Below are positions 6,703 through 14,307 of a stretch of 23,593 nt of DNA, in pieces; the stretch's first letter is position 1; each line of letters begins with the position of its first letter. This DNA is from Patescibacteria group bacterium. Its GTDB lineage: Bacteria > Patescibacteriota > Minisyncoccia > Phycocordibacterales > XYD1-FULL-46-19. Both the position numbers and the translations under genes were made by a program. A model generated the notes under the pieces. That model saw only the letters and a list, made by a program, of their open reading frames with translations. It searched no databases and was not told the origin of the DNA. The stretch lies in NCBI GenBank assembly GCA_030916795.1, contig JAUPVZ010000058.1, positions 1 to 23,593 on the forward strand, read 5' to 3'.

Positions 6703-9594
6703 TTAGATAGACACTATAAATAAATAATCCCCGATTTTTATTTCTTGTCCCGAATTTTCCGCTACCAATTTAATATCATCGGCGCCCACGGTTTTCTTTA
6801 TCTCGGTCTGGAACTTATCAATAATTTTCTCACCCTCCTTTTCAGTTTTAATCAGCAATTCAATCCGGTCCGCCGGGAGCAAACCTTTTTCTTTTCTCAT
6901 ATCTTGCACTGCCCGCATAAGCTCGCGCACAACCCCCTCCTCTTTTAACTCGGGTGTAATTATTGTATCCAGTTCTACCACCGGCGCATCACCCTCTGGC
7001 CCAGAACTAGAGATAATTTCTTTAACATTTACTTCGTCTTTTATAATCGGCACCACTTCGTCCCAATACAGTATTGATCCATAACTATGTTTAATCGTTA
7101 AAGTAGAAAGAGGTTGTCTCACATTTATTCCCTTTTTTGATCTCTCCATTAAACCAAGAGACGAAAAAGTCCGAGCATAATTCATTGCCGCTAGGACATC
7201 GGTATCTACCTCGTCTCGGGCTGGCCACTGGGCCAGATGGACGCTTTCTGGGTCATTGTCAGTCTTTAGCTTTTGATACATATCCTCGGCAAAAAATGGT
7301 GCAAAAGGAGCGATTAATTTGGCAACCTCCAAGAGAACAAATCTGGTTGTCGCTTCGGCCAGCACCGCATCACTACCACCATCTTTAAATCGATCTCGAG
7401 ACCGACGGATATACCACTGCGACAAATCGGCGACAAATTCCCGCAGAGACCTGGTCGCCGAAAACAAGTCGTATTTGTCGGTACTTTTGGTCATCTCATT
7501 TTTTAGTTCATTGAGTTTGGCAATTATCCAACGATCAAGAATAGGTAAATTAGAAAAATCCACCAGCGGCTCGGCTCCTGTTTTAAACATCTCATAAAAA
7601 TTCAGCACATTTTTAAGCAAGTTAAAAACTTTTTTATTTACCTCATCCACTGTTTTTTCGTCAAAGTTTTTCGAGTCCCCCGGCTGGTTGACGCTATACA
7701 TCCAAAAACGCAAAACATCTACGCCATATTTATCCATCATCTCCCACGGGTTTACCCCATTACCCAGTGATTTAGACATTTTTTTACCCTCAGCATCAAG
7801 GATTAGCCCAAGACAAATAACATTTTTATAGGCCTTGCCTTTACCCATCAGTGCCCCCACCGCATGGAGGGTATAAAACCAGCCTCGCGTTTGGTCGATA
7901 GCTTCGGAAATAAAGTCGGCTGGATACCCACCATTTTCTATTTTTTCTTTGTTTTCAAATGGGTAATGGTCCTGCGCAAAAGGCATAGCCCCCGAGTCAA
8001 ACCATACATCCATCACCTCTGGCACCCGCGACAGCTCGGTACCATTGTCAGAAATCAATTTTATTTCATCAATATATGGCCGGTGCAAATCTATCTCCCC
8101 TTCACTATTTGTCGGCAGGTTACTCCCTGGTGCCAAATGGCTTTTGAGTTCTTCAATAGACCCAATCACCAACATTTCTTTTTTATCGGCACTGCGCCAC
8201 ACCGGTAGCGGTGTGCCCCAATAGCGCTCGCGTGAAATCGCCCAATCTTTTATACCCGACAACCATTCACCAAAGCGCCCCTCTTTAATATGGGCCGGCT
8301 CCCAATTTATATCCTCGTTTTCCTTAACCAATTTATCCTTTAGAGCGGACATCTGGATATACCACGAATCCCGCGCAAAATAGATCAGCGGAGTTTTGCA
8401 CCGCCAGCAATGAGGGTAAGTGTGCGCATATTTTTCCTTTTTAAACAACAAATTGCGTCCCGCCAATTCTTTAATTATTTCCACATCCGTCGCTTCGTCT
8501 TTAACATATTTACCGGCCAAAAAACCCGCTTCCGGTTTAAAAGTGCCGTCTTCATTTACAATATGATATTTAGGCAAACCAAATTTTGTTCCCAACTCAA
8601 AGTCATCTTGGCCGTACATCACCGCTGTATGTACCACTCCTGTACCATCTTCAGTGGTCACAAAGTCGGCCGGATATATTTTGAACGATTTTTCTTTTTC
8701 CTCCGCCGACATCTTGTCGGCCAAGAAGTTCCACAATGGTTTGTATTTTTTACCAATCAAATCTTTGCCCCTAAATTCCTCAACCACTTCGCCTGCAACT
8801 TGTTCAGCCAATTTTTTGGCCAAAATTAACAAACCACTTTCTGTTTTAATTTTTACATATTCAATATTCTCGCCCACCGCCAAGGCCACATTGCCCGGCA
8901 AGGTCCAAGGTGTGGTTGTCCAAGCCAGCACAAAAGTGTTTGGCTCATCCTCCAGTTCAAACTTTACATATACCGACAAATCTTTCACTTCCGCATACCC
9001 TTGAGCCAATTCGTGGCTAGATAAAGCGGTACCGCATCGGGTACACCATGGCACCACACGATAATCTTGGTACAAAAGTCCCTGCTTGTTGGCCGTTGCC
9101 AATACATGCCACAACGACTCCATATATTCGGGTTTATAAGTAATATACGGATTGTCTAAATCTACCCAATACCCTATTCGCTCGGTAAAATTGCGCCATT
9201 CGTCTACATAAGACCAAACACTTTTTTTACACTCTTCATTAAATTTACCAATGCCGTAACTTTCTATTTCTTTTTTAGATTTTAAACCCAGTTTTTTCTC
9301 TACCTCTAGTTCCACCGGCAAACCGTGAGTATCCCAGCCACCACGTCGGGCCACCCGAAAACCGCGCATTGTTTTATAACGCGGAATAGCATCTTTAAAA
9401 GCGCGAGCCTCTAAGTGGTGGATACCCGGCCGGCCATTGGCGGTCGGAGGACCTTCATAAAAAACATATTCCCCCGCTGGAGAGTCTTTTTCCTCCGATT
9501 TTTTGAAAATATTATTTTCCTGCCAAAACTTCAATATTTCCTCTTCTTGTTTGGCAGTTTCAGATTTGATTGGTTGGTCTTTTTCCTCTGGCAT
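6703..9594 (-). CDS. ileS: Isoleucine-tRNA ligase (type-2/eukaryote-like)
   Basis: Charges tRNA-Ile and edits misactivated valine. This 963-aa class I enzyme has FYEGPPTANGRPGIHH at 45-60, so the HIGH box reads GIHH. The following PRYKTMRGFRVARRGGWDTHGLPVE resembles type-2 IleRS. The zinc/CP1 motif CTRCGTALSSHE, a second CWRCKTPLIYF, the WYIRRSRDRFK region and KMSKS at about 605-609 (KKMSKSLGN) are all present. The C-terminal anticodon-binding domain ends in a short extension (VAENSGQEIKIGDYLFIVSI). A promoter resembling TTGTAA-17-TAGATT (9603-9631) lies just upstream, with eight bases to the ATG. recO follows after six bases. Confidence 0.97.
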   Translation of the reverse strand: MPEEKDQPIKSETAKQEEEILKFWQENNIFKKSEEKDSPAGEYVFYEGPPTANGRPGIHHLEARAFKDAIPRYKTMRGFRVARRGGWDTHGLPVELEVEKKLGLKSKKEIESYGIGKFNEECKKSVWSYVDEWRNFTERIGYWVDLDNPYITYKPEYMESLWHVLATANKQGLLYQDYRVVPWCTRCGTALSSHELAQGYAEVKDLSVYVKFELEDEPNTFVLAWTTTPWTLPGNVALAVGENIEYVKIKTESGLLILAKKLAEQVAGEVVEEFRGKDLIGKKYKPLWNFLADKMSAEEKEKSFKIYPADFVTTEDGTGVVHTAVMYGQDDFELGTKFGLPKYHIVNEDGTFKPEAGFLAGKYVKDEATDVEIIKELAGRNLLFKKEKYAHTYPHCWRCKTPLIYFARDSWYIQMSALKDKLVKENEDINWEPAHIKEGRFGEWLSGIKDWAISRERYWGTPLPVWRSADKKEMLVIGSIEELKSHLAPGSNLPTNSEGEIDLHRPYIDEIKLISDNGTELSRVPEVMDVWFDSGAMPFAQDHYPFENKEKIENGGYPADFISEAIDQTRGWFYTLHAVGALMGKGKAYKNVICLGLILDAEGKKMSKSLGNGVNPWEMMDKYGVDVLRFWMYSVNQPGDSKNFDEKTVDEVNKKVFNLLKNVLNFYEMFKTGAEPLVDFSNLPILDRWIIAKLNELKNEMTKSTDKYDLFSATRSLREFVADLSQWYIRRSRDRFKDGGSDAVLAEATTRFVLLEVAKLIAPFAPFFAEDMYQKLKTDNDPESVHLAQWPARDEVDTDVLAAMNYARTFSSLGLMERSKKGINVRQPLSTLTIKHSYGSILYWDEVVPIIKDEVNVKEIISSSGPEGDAPVVELDTIITPELKEEGVVRELMRAVQDMRKEKGLLPADRIELLIKTEKEGEKIIDKFQTEIKKTVGADDIKLVAENSGQEIKIGDYLFIVSI

Positions 9595-9602
9595 ATTTAA
9601 AT

Positions 9603-9631
9603 AATCTACCTTAAAATAGGGCGGTTTACAA
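9603..9631 (-). promoter_or_regulatory. Candidate sigma-70-like promoter of ileS, near-leaderless
   Basis: Minus strand: -35 TTGTAA (9626-9631), 17-base spacer, -10 TAGATT (9603-9608), each matching four of six consensus bases. Only eight bases (ATTTAAAT) separate the -10 from the ileS ATG at 9594, predicting little or no leader. The promoter lies downstream of the structured 9670-9826 element, so that element need not be part of the ileS mRNA. Confidence 0.45.
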
Positions 9632-9669
9632 TTTTAAATTAACTATTTTTTTATTTTCCATCCCCGCGA

Positions 9670-9826
9670 ACCTCTTTCCTTTTCCAAACCTTGCGGAGGT
9701 GTAGGCCGGCAGGGTTTTGGCCTTTGGAGAATTTTGTGCCGAGAGGCACGAGGCCAAACGGCCCCGCTGGAGCAGAAGAAAAATCAGCGCTGGAGATTTT
9801 TCTGTGTTTGGAAAAGGAAGTGAGGT
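9670..9826. other. Hairpin-rich intergenic element between argS and ileS (possible small RNA or MITE-like repeat)
   Basis: The 239-base gap 9595-9833 holds an element closed by long complementary arms, 9670-9689 and 9806-9826. They share an uninterrupted 14-bp core (TTCCTTTTCCAAAC and its complement) and an outer ACCTC/GAGGT. On the minus strand the interior contains a 9-bp hairpin, AGAAAAATC/GATTTTTCT, with loop TCCAGCGCT; a hairpin GTGCC/GGCAC; and flanking GTTTGGCC with GGCCAAAAC. CGCTGGAG occurs twice. Open frames across it have no recognisable protein character. I see no T-box core, SRP, tmRNA or RNase P signature. Confidence 0.6.
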
Positions 9827-9833
9827 AAGCAAA

Positions 9834-11552
9834 TCACATTTCCTCCGGCACCTGCATCCCCAAAATATCCAAACCATTGGCCAATACTCTGTGTGTCGCC
9901 TCGGCTAGAGCCAAACGCCAGCCGGACATCTCGGCATTTTCGGCATCAATAATTTTGTTTGATCCATAAAAGCTATTGAAAGCCGCTGCCACTTCCAACA
10001 AGTAGGTCACCATATAATGTGGTGCCAAATCTTGACCGGCACGTTCTACCACCTCGGGAAACTGGTACAACAGTCTTTCTAATATATTTAGATCACCTAC
10101 AGGACGTCTAGTGGTAGATACCAACCCCTCTGCTTGCCCCTTTTTAAGGACAGATTTGGCTCGCACAGCAGTGTACTGGAGATATGGCCCAGAGTCACCC
10201 TCAAATGAGACCGACTTTTCGGTATCAAAAATCACATCTTTTCCTGGTGCCTGTCGTAAAATGGCAAATTTGATTGCCGCTACTGCCACCATTTCGGCGA
10301 TAGCTTTCTTTTGTTTTTTTGACAAATGACGATCGGCCAACTTGTCACCCACTCTCGCCTCAACTTCGCTTATCAAATCATCGGCAGCTACCACATCACC
10401 CGTCCGCGATGACATCTTGCCGGTTGGCAACATCAAGAAACCGTGCGGAATATGTTTTATCTTTGGTGCCAAATCAGGAAATACAAATTCCATCGCTTTC
10501 ATCACCACTTTAAAATATTCCGTTTGTTCATTGGCAGTGATCACGACCGAGCGGTCAAAATTATATTTTTCATACTTCGCCTTGGCGAGCCCCAGCTCTT
10601 TGGCCTCGTAGGTAGGCAAACCTTGCGAATTAAGAAAAACTCGAGTGTGTAAACCGTGCGACTCTCCCTTAAAGACCACCGCACCATCGCTCTCGGCAAA
10701 GATTTGTTGCTTTAGAAAATCGGTCACTATCTGTTTGCCCGCTTCCGCCATCTCGCTTTCAAAAAAGAAGAAATCAAAATCTGTCCCCAGTCTTTTGTAA
10801 ATAGTTTCAAAATAATCAAGACTCCACTTGCGTCCAGTATTGTAAATAATATTTATTTTGCTACCACTTTTTTCGTAAATCTTTTTGTTCAATTCAACAA
10901 TCTCTTTTTGCGCCTCTTTATCGCTCTCGAACAACGTTGCCCCCAAGGCATAGCAAGCCCCCAAAAATTTTACCCGACTATTGGTATTACCAAAAAATTT
11001 TTCTTTCCAAAATTGGCCCGATTTTTTCTCGATACCATATACTGCTTTGGCTACATGCATCCCCACATCACCTTGGTAACAGGCCCGTTTTATTTCCGCC
11101 CCATTCCAACCAAAAAGTCGCGAGAAAGCTTCACCAATAGTATTGGACATTAGGTGGCCAATATGGAAAACCTTAAATGGATTAGGGTCAGTATATTCGA
11201 TAATTGTTTTTTGTTTTTTAAGGCGGTTGTTTTGCCCAAATTTTTCATTGGCCAAAATTTCTTTAATTTCTTTTTCAAAAAAGTCTGGCTTGAGGTAAAA
11301 ATTAATAAAACCAAAACCCGCCACCGTAATTTTCTCCACCTCAGGAAAGTGACGGGTTTTTAGACCCTGCACAATCTTGCCCGCCAGCTCAATCGGATTG
11401 GCGCCAATTTTCTTGGCATAAACCAAGGCCACATTGGTGGCATAGTCACCGAGAGCTTGGTCGGTCGGGTGCTCTAGGTCCACCTTGGGTCCCCGGACCC
11501 CCAAAACCTTGAGTTCCTCGATCAACGCTTTTTCAATATTAGAACGTATCAT
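9834..11552 (-). CDS. argS: Arginine-tRNA ligase
   Basis: Charges tRNA-Arg; a class I synthetase that activates arginine only with tRNA bound. The 572-aa chain has the N-terminal Add-1 (Arg_tRNA_synt_N) domain at about 1-90, including DYATNVALVYAKK. An exact HIGH is at 130-133 (DPNPFKVFHIGHLMSN), and a KMSSR form of KMSKS at 379-383 (GKMSSRTGD). The C-terminal DALR anticodon-binding domain ends LDILGMQVPEEM. Length is normal. Upstream, minus-strand TGA TATATT ends seven bases before the ATG, suggesting a leaderless start, and a terminator lies just beyond it. Downstream is the hairpin-rich spacer before ileS. Confidence 0.97.
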   Translation of the reverse strand: MIRSNIEKALIEELKVLGVRGPKVDLEHPTDQALGDYATNVALVYAKKIGANPIELAGKIVQGLKTRHFPEVEKITVAGFGFINFYLKPDFFEKEIKEILANEKFGQNNRLKKQKTIIEYTDPNPFKVFHIGHLMSNTIGEAFSRLFGWNGAEIKRACYQGDVGMHVAKAVYGIEKKSGQFWKEKFFGNTNSRVKFLGACYALGATLFESDKEAQKEIVELNKKIYEKSGSKINIIYNTGRKWSLDYFETIYKRLGTDFDFFFFESEMAEAGKQIVTDFLKQQIFAESDGAVVFKGESHGLHTRVFLNSQGLPTYEAKELGLAKAKYEKYNFDRSVVITANEQTEYFKVVMKAMEFVFPDLAPKIKHIPHGFLMLPTGKMSSRTGDVVAADDLISEVEARVGDKLADRHLSKKQKKAIAEMVAVAAIKFAILRQAPGKDVIFDTEKSVSFEGDSGPYLQYTAVRAKSVLKKGQAEGLVSTTRRPVGDLNILERLLYQFPEVVERAGQDLAPHYMVTYLLEVAAAFNSFYGSNKIIDAENAEMSGWRLALAEATHRVLANGLDILGMQVPEEM

Positions 11553-11559
11553 TAGGTCA

Positions 11560-11568
11560 AATATATCA
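11560..11568 (-). promoter_or_regulatory. Candidate extended -10 of argS, apparently leaderless
   Basis: Minus strand TGA TATATT followed by TGACCTA and the argS ATG at 11552. The hexamer matches five of six consensus bases and carries the TGn extension. The expected +1 falls at or next to the start codon. No -35 is visible because that position lies in the preceding terminator stem. Confidence 0.45.
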
Positions 11569-11569
11569 C

Positions 11570-11592
11570 AAAAACCCCTATTGTATAGGGTT
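11570..11592 (-). terminator. Intrinsic terminator after the DUF1653 gene
   Basis: Minus strand reads AACCCTAT-ACA-ATAGGGG followed by TTTTTG. The six-base-pair stem CCCTAT/ATAGGG (11576-11581, 11585-11590) with a T run lies 25 bases past the DUF1653 stop and ahead of the argS promoter. Confidence 0.65.
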
Positions 11593-11617
11593 ATTTGTCG
11601 AGCAGAAAACCCTTATT

Positions 11618-11860
11618 TTAAATATTTAAACCCGGCTTTTTATTAACAAGGACAAACCGTGGACCTTTATATTTGTATTCTGATTTATTTACATCTTCCG
11701 TAAACATACTAGCTGGACGCACCCAAAGCTCAGGTGGTCCAGACAAATGTTTATATAACACCATCGGCTCTAAAGTCTCCGAATGGCTGACCACTCCCAA
11801 AACTTGGTACTCTCCACCTTTATAATGTTTATAAATTCCTGTTTCGATTTTAATAATCAT
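11618..11860 (-). CDS. DUF1653 domain protein
   Basis: An 80-aa protein whose core GIYKHYKGGEYQVLGV, HSETLEPMVLYKHL and LWVRPASMF matches the DUF1653 pattern (G-x-Y-x-H-Y-K-G ... H-S-E-T ... W-V-R-P-x-x-M-F). The family is small and cytoplasmic, with no established biochemical function that I know. It is probably translated from the same mRNA as the HD-domain gene, which ends four bases upstream of its ATG. An intrinsic terminator follows. The last 15 or so residues (FVLVNKKPGLNI) extend past the domain. Confidence 0.85.
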   Translation of the reverse strand: MIIKIETGIYKHYKGGEYQVLGVVSHSETLEPMVLYKHLSGPPELWVRPASMFTEDVNKSEYKYKGPRFVLVNKKPGLNI

Positions 11861-11864
11861 AAAT

Positions 11865-12455
11865 TTATTTACCCGCCTCTGGTATCAATCTCCACTTATT
11901 AGTCTCCAAATGCCAGGCATCGGGATTAGAATTTTGAATCTCATCCCAAATTTGACGAGCGGTTTCTGTATATAGCTTTTCATCTCGAACAAATTTTCTA
12001 CTACTATACCATTTTTCAGGCAAAAGTGACCCCATTTGTTCTAATTCCTTCAACTCAATATCAAACTCTAGGTTATCGGCATCTTTTACAATTTTTGCCT
12101 CGATGCATTCGCGTTTTTCATATTCATGCAAATAGACTTTTTCCAAATCAGAAAGAGTGGTGTCATTAAACAAATCTGTTGCCGCCTTTTGTTCATCCGC
12201 CTTAACATATACTTTTTGTACATAAGACAAATCGCTACATCTGGTTTCAGCCAAATCATGTATCAAAGCCATCTTAATTATTTTTTCTTCGTCTTTAACT
12301 CCTTCTTTTCGGGCAATCATTAACGCCAAAAGCATCACTCTCATCGTATGTTCCAAAACATTTGCGACATTTAAGCCAGCATGTTGCTTCCACCCTCGTT
12401 GCAAATGACGCATCGAACCTACTTCATATAAAAAATCGAGATCGCGCTTGAACAT
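11865..12455 (-). CDS. HD-domain phosphohydrolase (YfbR/HDDC2-like 5'-deoxynucleotidase candidate)
   Basis: A 196-aa single-domain HD protein. Metal-site residues are visible: His36 in NVLEHTMRV, His66-Asp67 in ALIHDLAETRCSDL, and a later Asp in KDADNLEFD. The order H...HD...D and overall size resemble YfbR and HDDC2, which dephosphorylate deoxynucleoside 5'-monophosphates. That substrate is inferred from family resemblance only. The gene follows glyA by nine bases and precedes the DUF1653 gene by four. With thyX divergent nearby, a dNMP-pool role would fit, but other HD phosphohydrolase activities cannot be excluded. Confidence 0.8.
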   Translation of the reverse strand: MFKRDLDFLYEVGSMRHLQRGWKQHAGLNVANVLEHTMRVMLLALMIARKEGVKDEEKIIKMALIHDLAETRCSDLSYVQKVYVKADEQKAATDLFNDTTLSDLEKVYLHEYEKRECIEAKIVKDADNLEFDIELKELEQMGSLLPEKWYSSRKFVRDEKLYTETARQIWDEIQNSNPDAWHLETNKWRLIPEAGK

Positions 12456-12464
12456 GTTTAATGA

Positions 12465-13628
12465 TTATTTTCTTAAAATTAAATCTATCCTTCGCGCTAA
12501 TTTTATCATATCGGCCTCCTTTTTTCCCCGCGTCGTTTCGGCAGCGGTACCCAAACGAATGCCCGATGGGTCAACAGGCGTTCTCTTTTCTCCCGGAATA
12601 GTATTTTTGTTTACAATTATGCCCGCTTTTTCTAGACGGTCACTAGCTTCCTTGCCCCCTATCCCCCTACCATCCATCCAGGTATCTACTAAAATCAAAT
12701 GTGAGTCAGTCCCGCCAGCCACTAGCCGCCAACCAAGCTTTTTCAATTCCCCCGCCAAAGCTTTGGCATTTTTGACCACCTGTTTTGCATAGGTTTTAAA
12801 CGCCGGTGTCACCGCTTCCCCTAAAGCCACCGCTACCGCCGCTACCTGGTTTAAGTGTGGCCCACCTTGGACCCCTGGAAACACCGCTTTGTCTATTTTT
12901 TCTGCTAATTCTTTTTTAGAAAATATCAGCGCCGCTCGTGGCCCCCGCAAAGTTTTGTGCGTAGTGGTGGTCACCACATCGGCATAGGCAAAGGGGCTGG
13001 GATAGGCCCCACCAGCCACCAAGCCCGCTAGGTGGGACATATCCACCACCAGATAGGCCCCGCAACTATCGGCAATCGCGCGAAACTTTTTCCAATCAAT
13101 CTGGCGCGGATAAGCGGTAAAACCCGCCACTATTACTTTTGGCTTTTCCCTATCGGCCATCTCTTTAATTTTTTTATAATCCAACACTTCGGTTTTTTCA
13201 TCCACACCATAAGCCACCTGTTGCCACACCTTGCCGGTAATCGAAACTTTGTGCCCATGGGTCAAGTGGCCACCATCTGTCAGATTCATCCCCATAATCT
13301 TGCCCCCAACTGGCACCAGTGCCAGATACACTGCCAAATTGGCTGGCGACCCCGACAACGGCTGGACATTTACCGCCCACTTATTTTTAGACAATTTAAA
13401 AGCCTTGAGTGCCCGCTCCTTACAAAGATTTTCTATTTTATCAATCACTTCATTGCCCCCATAATAGCGAGCGGCCGGGTAGCCCTCGGCATATTTGTTG
13501 ACCAATTCCGAGCCAAGCGCCGCCAAAACATCTTTCGACACAAAATTTTCCGAGGCAATAAGGTTGACCACCTTTTTCTGGCGAGCTTTTTCGGCATTGA
13601 TCAATTGTTCAATCTGTTTGTCTTTCAT
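12465..13628 (-). CDS. glyA: Serine hydroxymethyltransferase
   Basis: PLP enzyme converting serine and tetrahydrofolate to glycine and 5,10-methylene-THF, the one-carbon donor used by thymidylate synthases. Motifs: NLIASENFVS at 22-31, NKYAEGYPAARYYGG at 44-58, the cofactor-contacting DMSHLAGLVAGG at 196-207, and the PLP lysine Lys225 in TTTTHKTLRGPR. The C-terminal domain includes GGTDSHLILVD and GIRLGTAAETTRG. At 387 aa it is about 30 residues shorter than most bacterial SHMTs but appears complete. Its ATG overlaps the stop of the upstream ATPase gene (ATGA), indicating translational coupling. Confidence 0.96.
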   Translation of the reverse strand: MKDKQIEQLINAEKARQKKVVNLIASENFVSKDVLAALGSELVNKYAEGYPAARYYGGNEVIDKIENLCKERALKAFKLSKNKWAVNVQPLSGSPANLAVYLALVPVGGKIMGMNLTDGGHLTHGHKVSITGKVWQQVAYGVDEKTEVLDYKKIKEMADREKPKVIVAGFTAYPRQIDWKKFRAIADSCGAYLVVDMSHLAGLVAGGAYPSPFAYADVVTTTTHKTLRGPRAALIFSKKELAEKIDKAVFPGVQGGPHLNQVAAVAVALGEAVTPAFKTYAKQVVKNAKALAGELKKLGWRLVAGGTDSHLILVDTWMDGRGIGGKEASDRLEKAGIIVNKNTIPGEKRTPVDPSGIRLGTAAETTRGKKEADMIKLARRIDLILRK

Positions 13629-14197
13629 AATCTCAATCTACTTTCCATATAATTAAAAATTTCTTCACTTAGCTTGATTCGCTCTTCGCGACTGCCGGTC
13701 ATCACAAAAATTTCGATCGGCTTCTGTCGAGAAATCAAAAACAAAGTCTTTATAAACAGACGATTTATCTTGTCTATAAACTTTACATCTATATCTCGTA
13801 AATTATCGTCCACGAGGGGCACCGCCACGGTTGTTGGAATAAAGATTAGACCATCCAGACATTCTAGATGTTTAATACTCATATTAAAAGTCTCATTCAA
13901 AAATTCTAAACTAGCCTTCCCCTCATCATAAAGCGACAAAGAATATACATAATTATCTATCACACACCGGTCAAAAAGTATATTCTGTTCCTTGTTTTCT
14001 GTTATTTGTTTAAACAAAAAGTCTCTAATAACCCTTTGCGCTTCTTCACTACCTTTTTGATTTATATGCAGATTATTTTTTTGGATAATATCCCGATAAG
14101 TTTCGCTTGGGGTAATATAATTGGGAAAGTTTTTTATAAAATCAGCAATAAAAGTAGACTTACCGGTGTTTTGTGGTCCAAGAACAGCTAAACGCAT
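13625..14197 (-). CDS. P-loop AAA_28/NadR-like ATPase or kinase
   Basis: A 190-aa P-loop NTPase with Walker A GPQNTGKST at residues 7-15 and a kinase-like lid region. ILFDRCVIDNYVYSLSLYDEG carries the D-R-x-x-x-D-x-x-Y pattern seen in AAA_28 proteins and deoxynucleoside-kinase-like enzymes. It resembles the C-terminal kinase domain of NadR (ribosylnicotinamide kinase), but there is no adenylyltransferase domain and the substrate is unknown. The stop overlaps the glyA start by four bases. The gene is divergent from thyX, with 110 bases between them. A nucleoside or nucleotide kinase role would suit the neighbourhood but is only inference. Confidence 0.72.
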   Translation of the reverse strand: MRLAVLGPQNTGKSTFIADFIKNFPNYITPSETYRDIIQKNNLHINQKGSEEAQRVIRDFLFKQITENKEQNILFDRCVIDNYVYSLSLYDEGKASLEFLNETFNMSIKHLECLDGLIFIPTTVAVPLVDDNLRDIDVKFIDKINRLFIKTLFLISRQKPIEIFVMTGSREERIKLSEEIFNYMESRLRL

Positions 14198-14296
14198 ATT
14201 TTAAAAATTAAACTAATAGTCAATAAATATATTTGCACGATTTGGTTATTTATGCGAGAAATACTTTTGGAATTGCTTACCCCAACGGAAACGAAA

Positions 14297-14302
14297 AGGA
14301 GG
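14297..14302 (+). promoter_or_regulatory. Consensus Shine-Dalgarno of thyX
   Basis: AGGAGG within AAAAGGAGGACGTT, five bases before the ATG at 14308. It sets the start at MKVIRPSV rather than the in-frame TTG at 14233. Most neighbouring genes have no such site; the only comparable one precedes the gene starting at 18219. Confidence 0.85.
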
Positions 14303-14307
14303 ACGTT

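Noticed and set aside
9626-9661. 11-codon leader peptide (MENKKIVNLKL) upstream of ileS with one Ile codon
   Set aside because: A single Ile codon is weak for attenuation, there is no terminator between it and ileS, and its end overlaps the predicted ileS -35 box.
9595-9833. T-box riboswitch for ileS
   Set aside because: No T-box core (AGGGTGGNACCGCG-like), no antiterminator/terminator pair, and a promoter appears downstream of the structure.
9626-9908. Open frames on both strands in the argS-ileS spacer (83 and 63 codons)
   Set aside because: Low-complexity, Cys/Arg-rich translations that cross the hairpins and run into argS; the palindromic structure explains the open frames.
14233-14307. 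Longer thyX with a TTG start and 25 extra residues
   Set aside because: The AGGAGG at 14297-14302 is placed for the ATG at 14308, and the extra residues are not ThyX-like.
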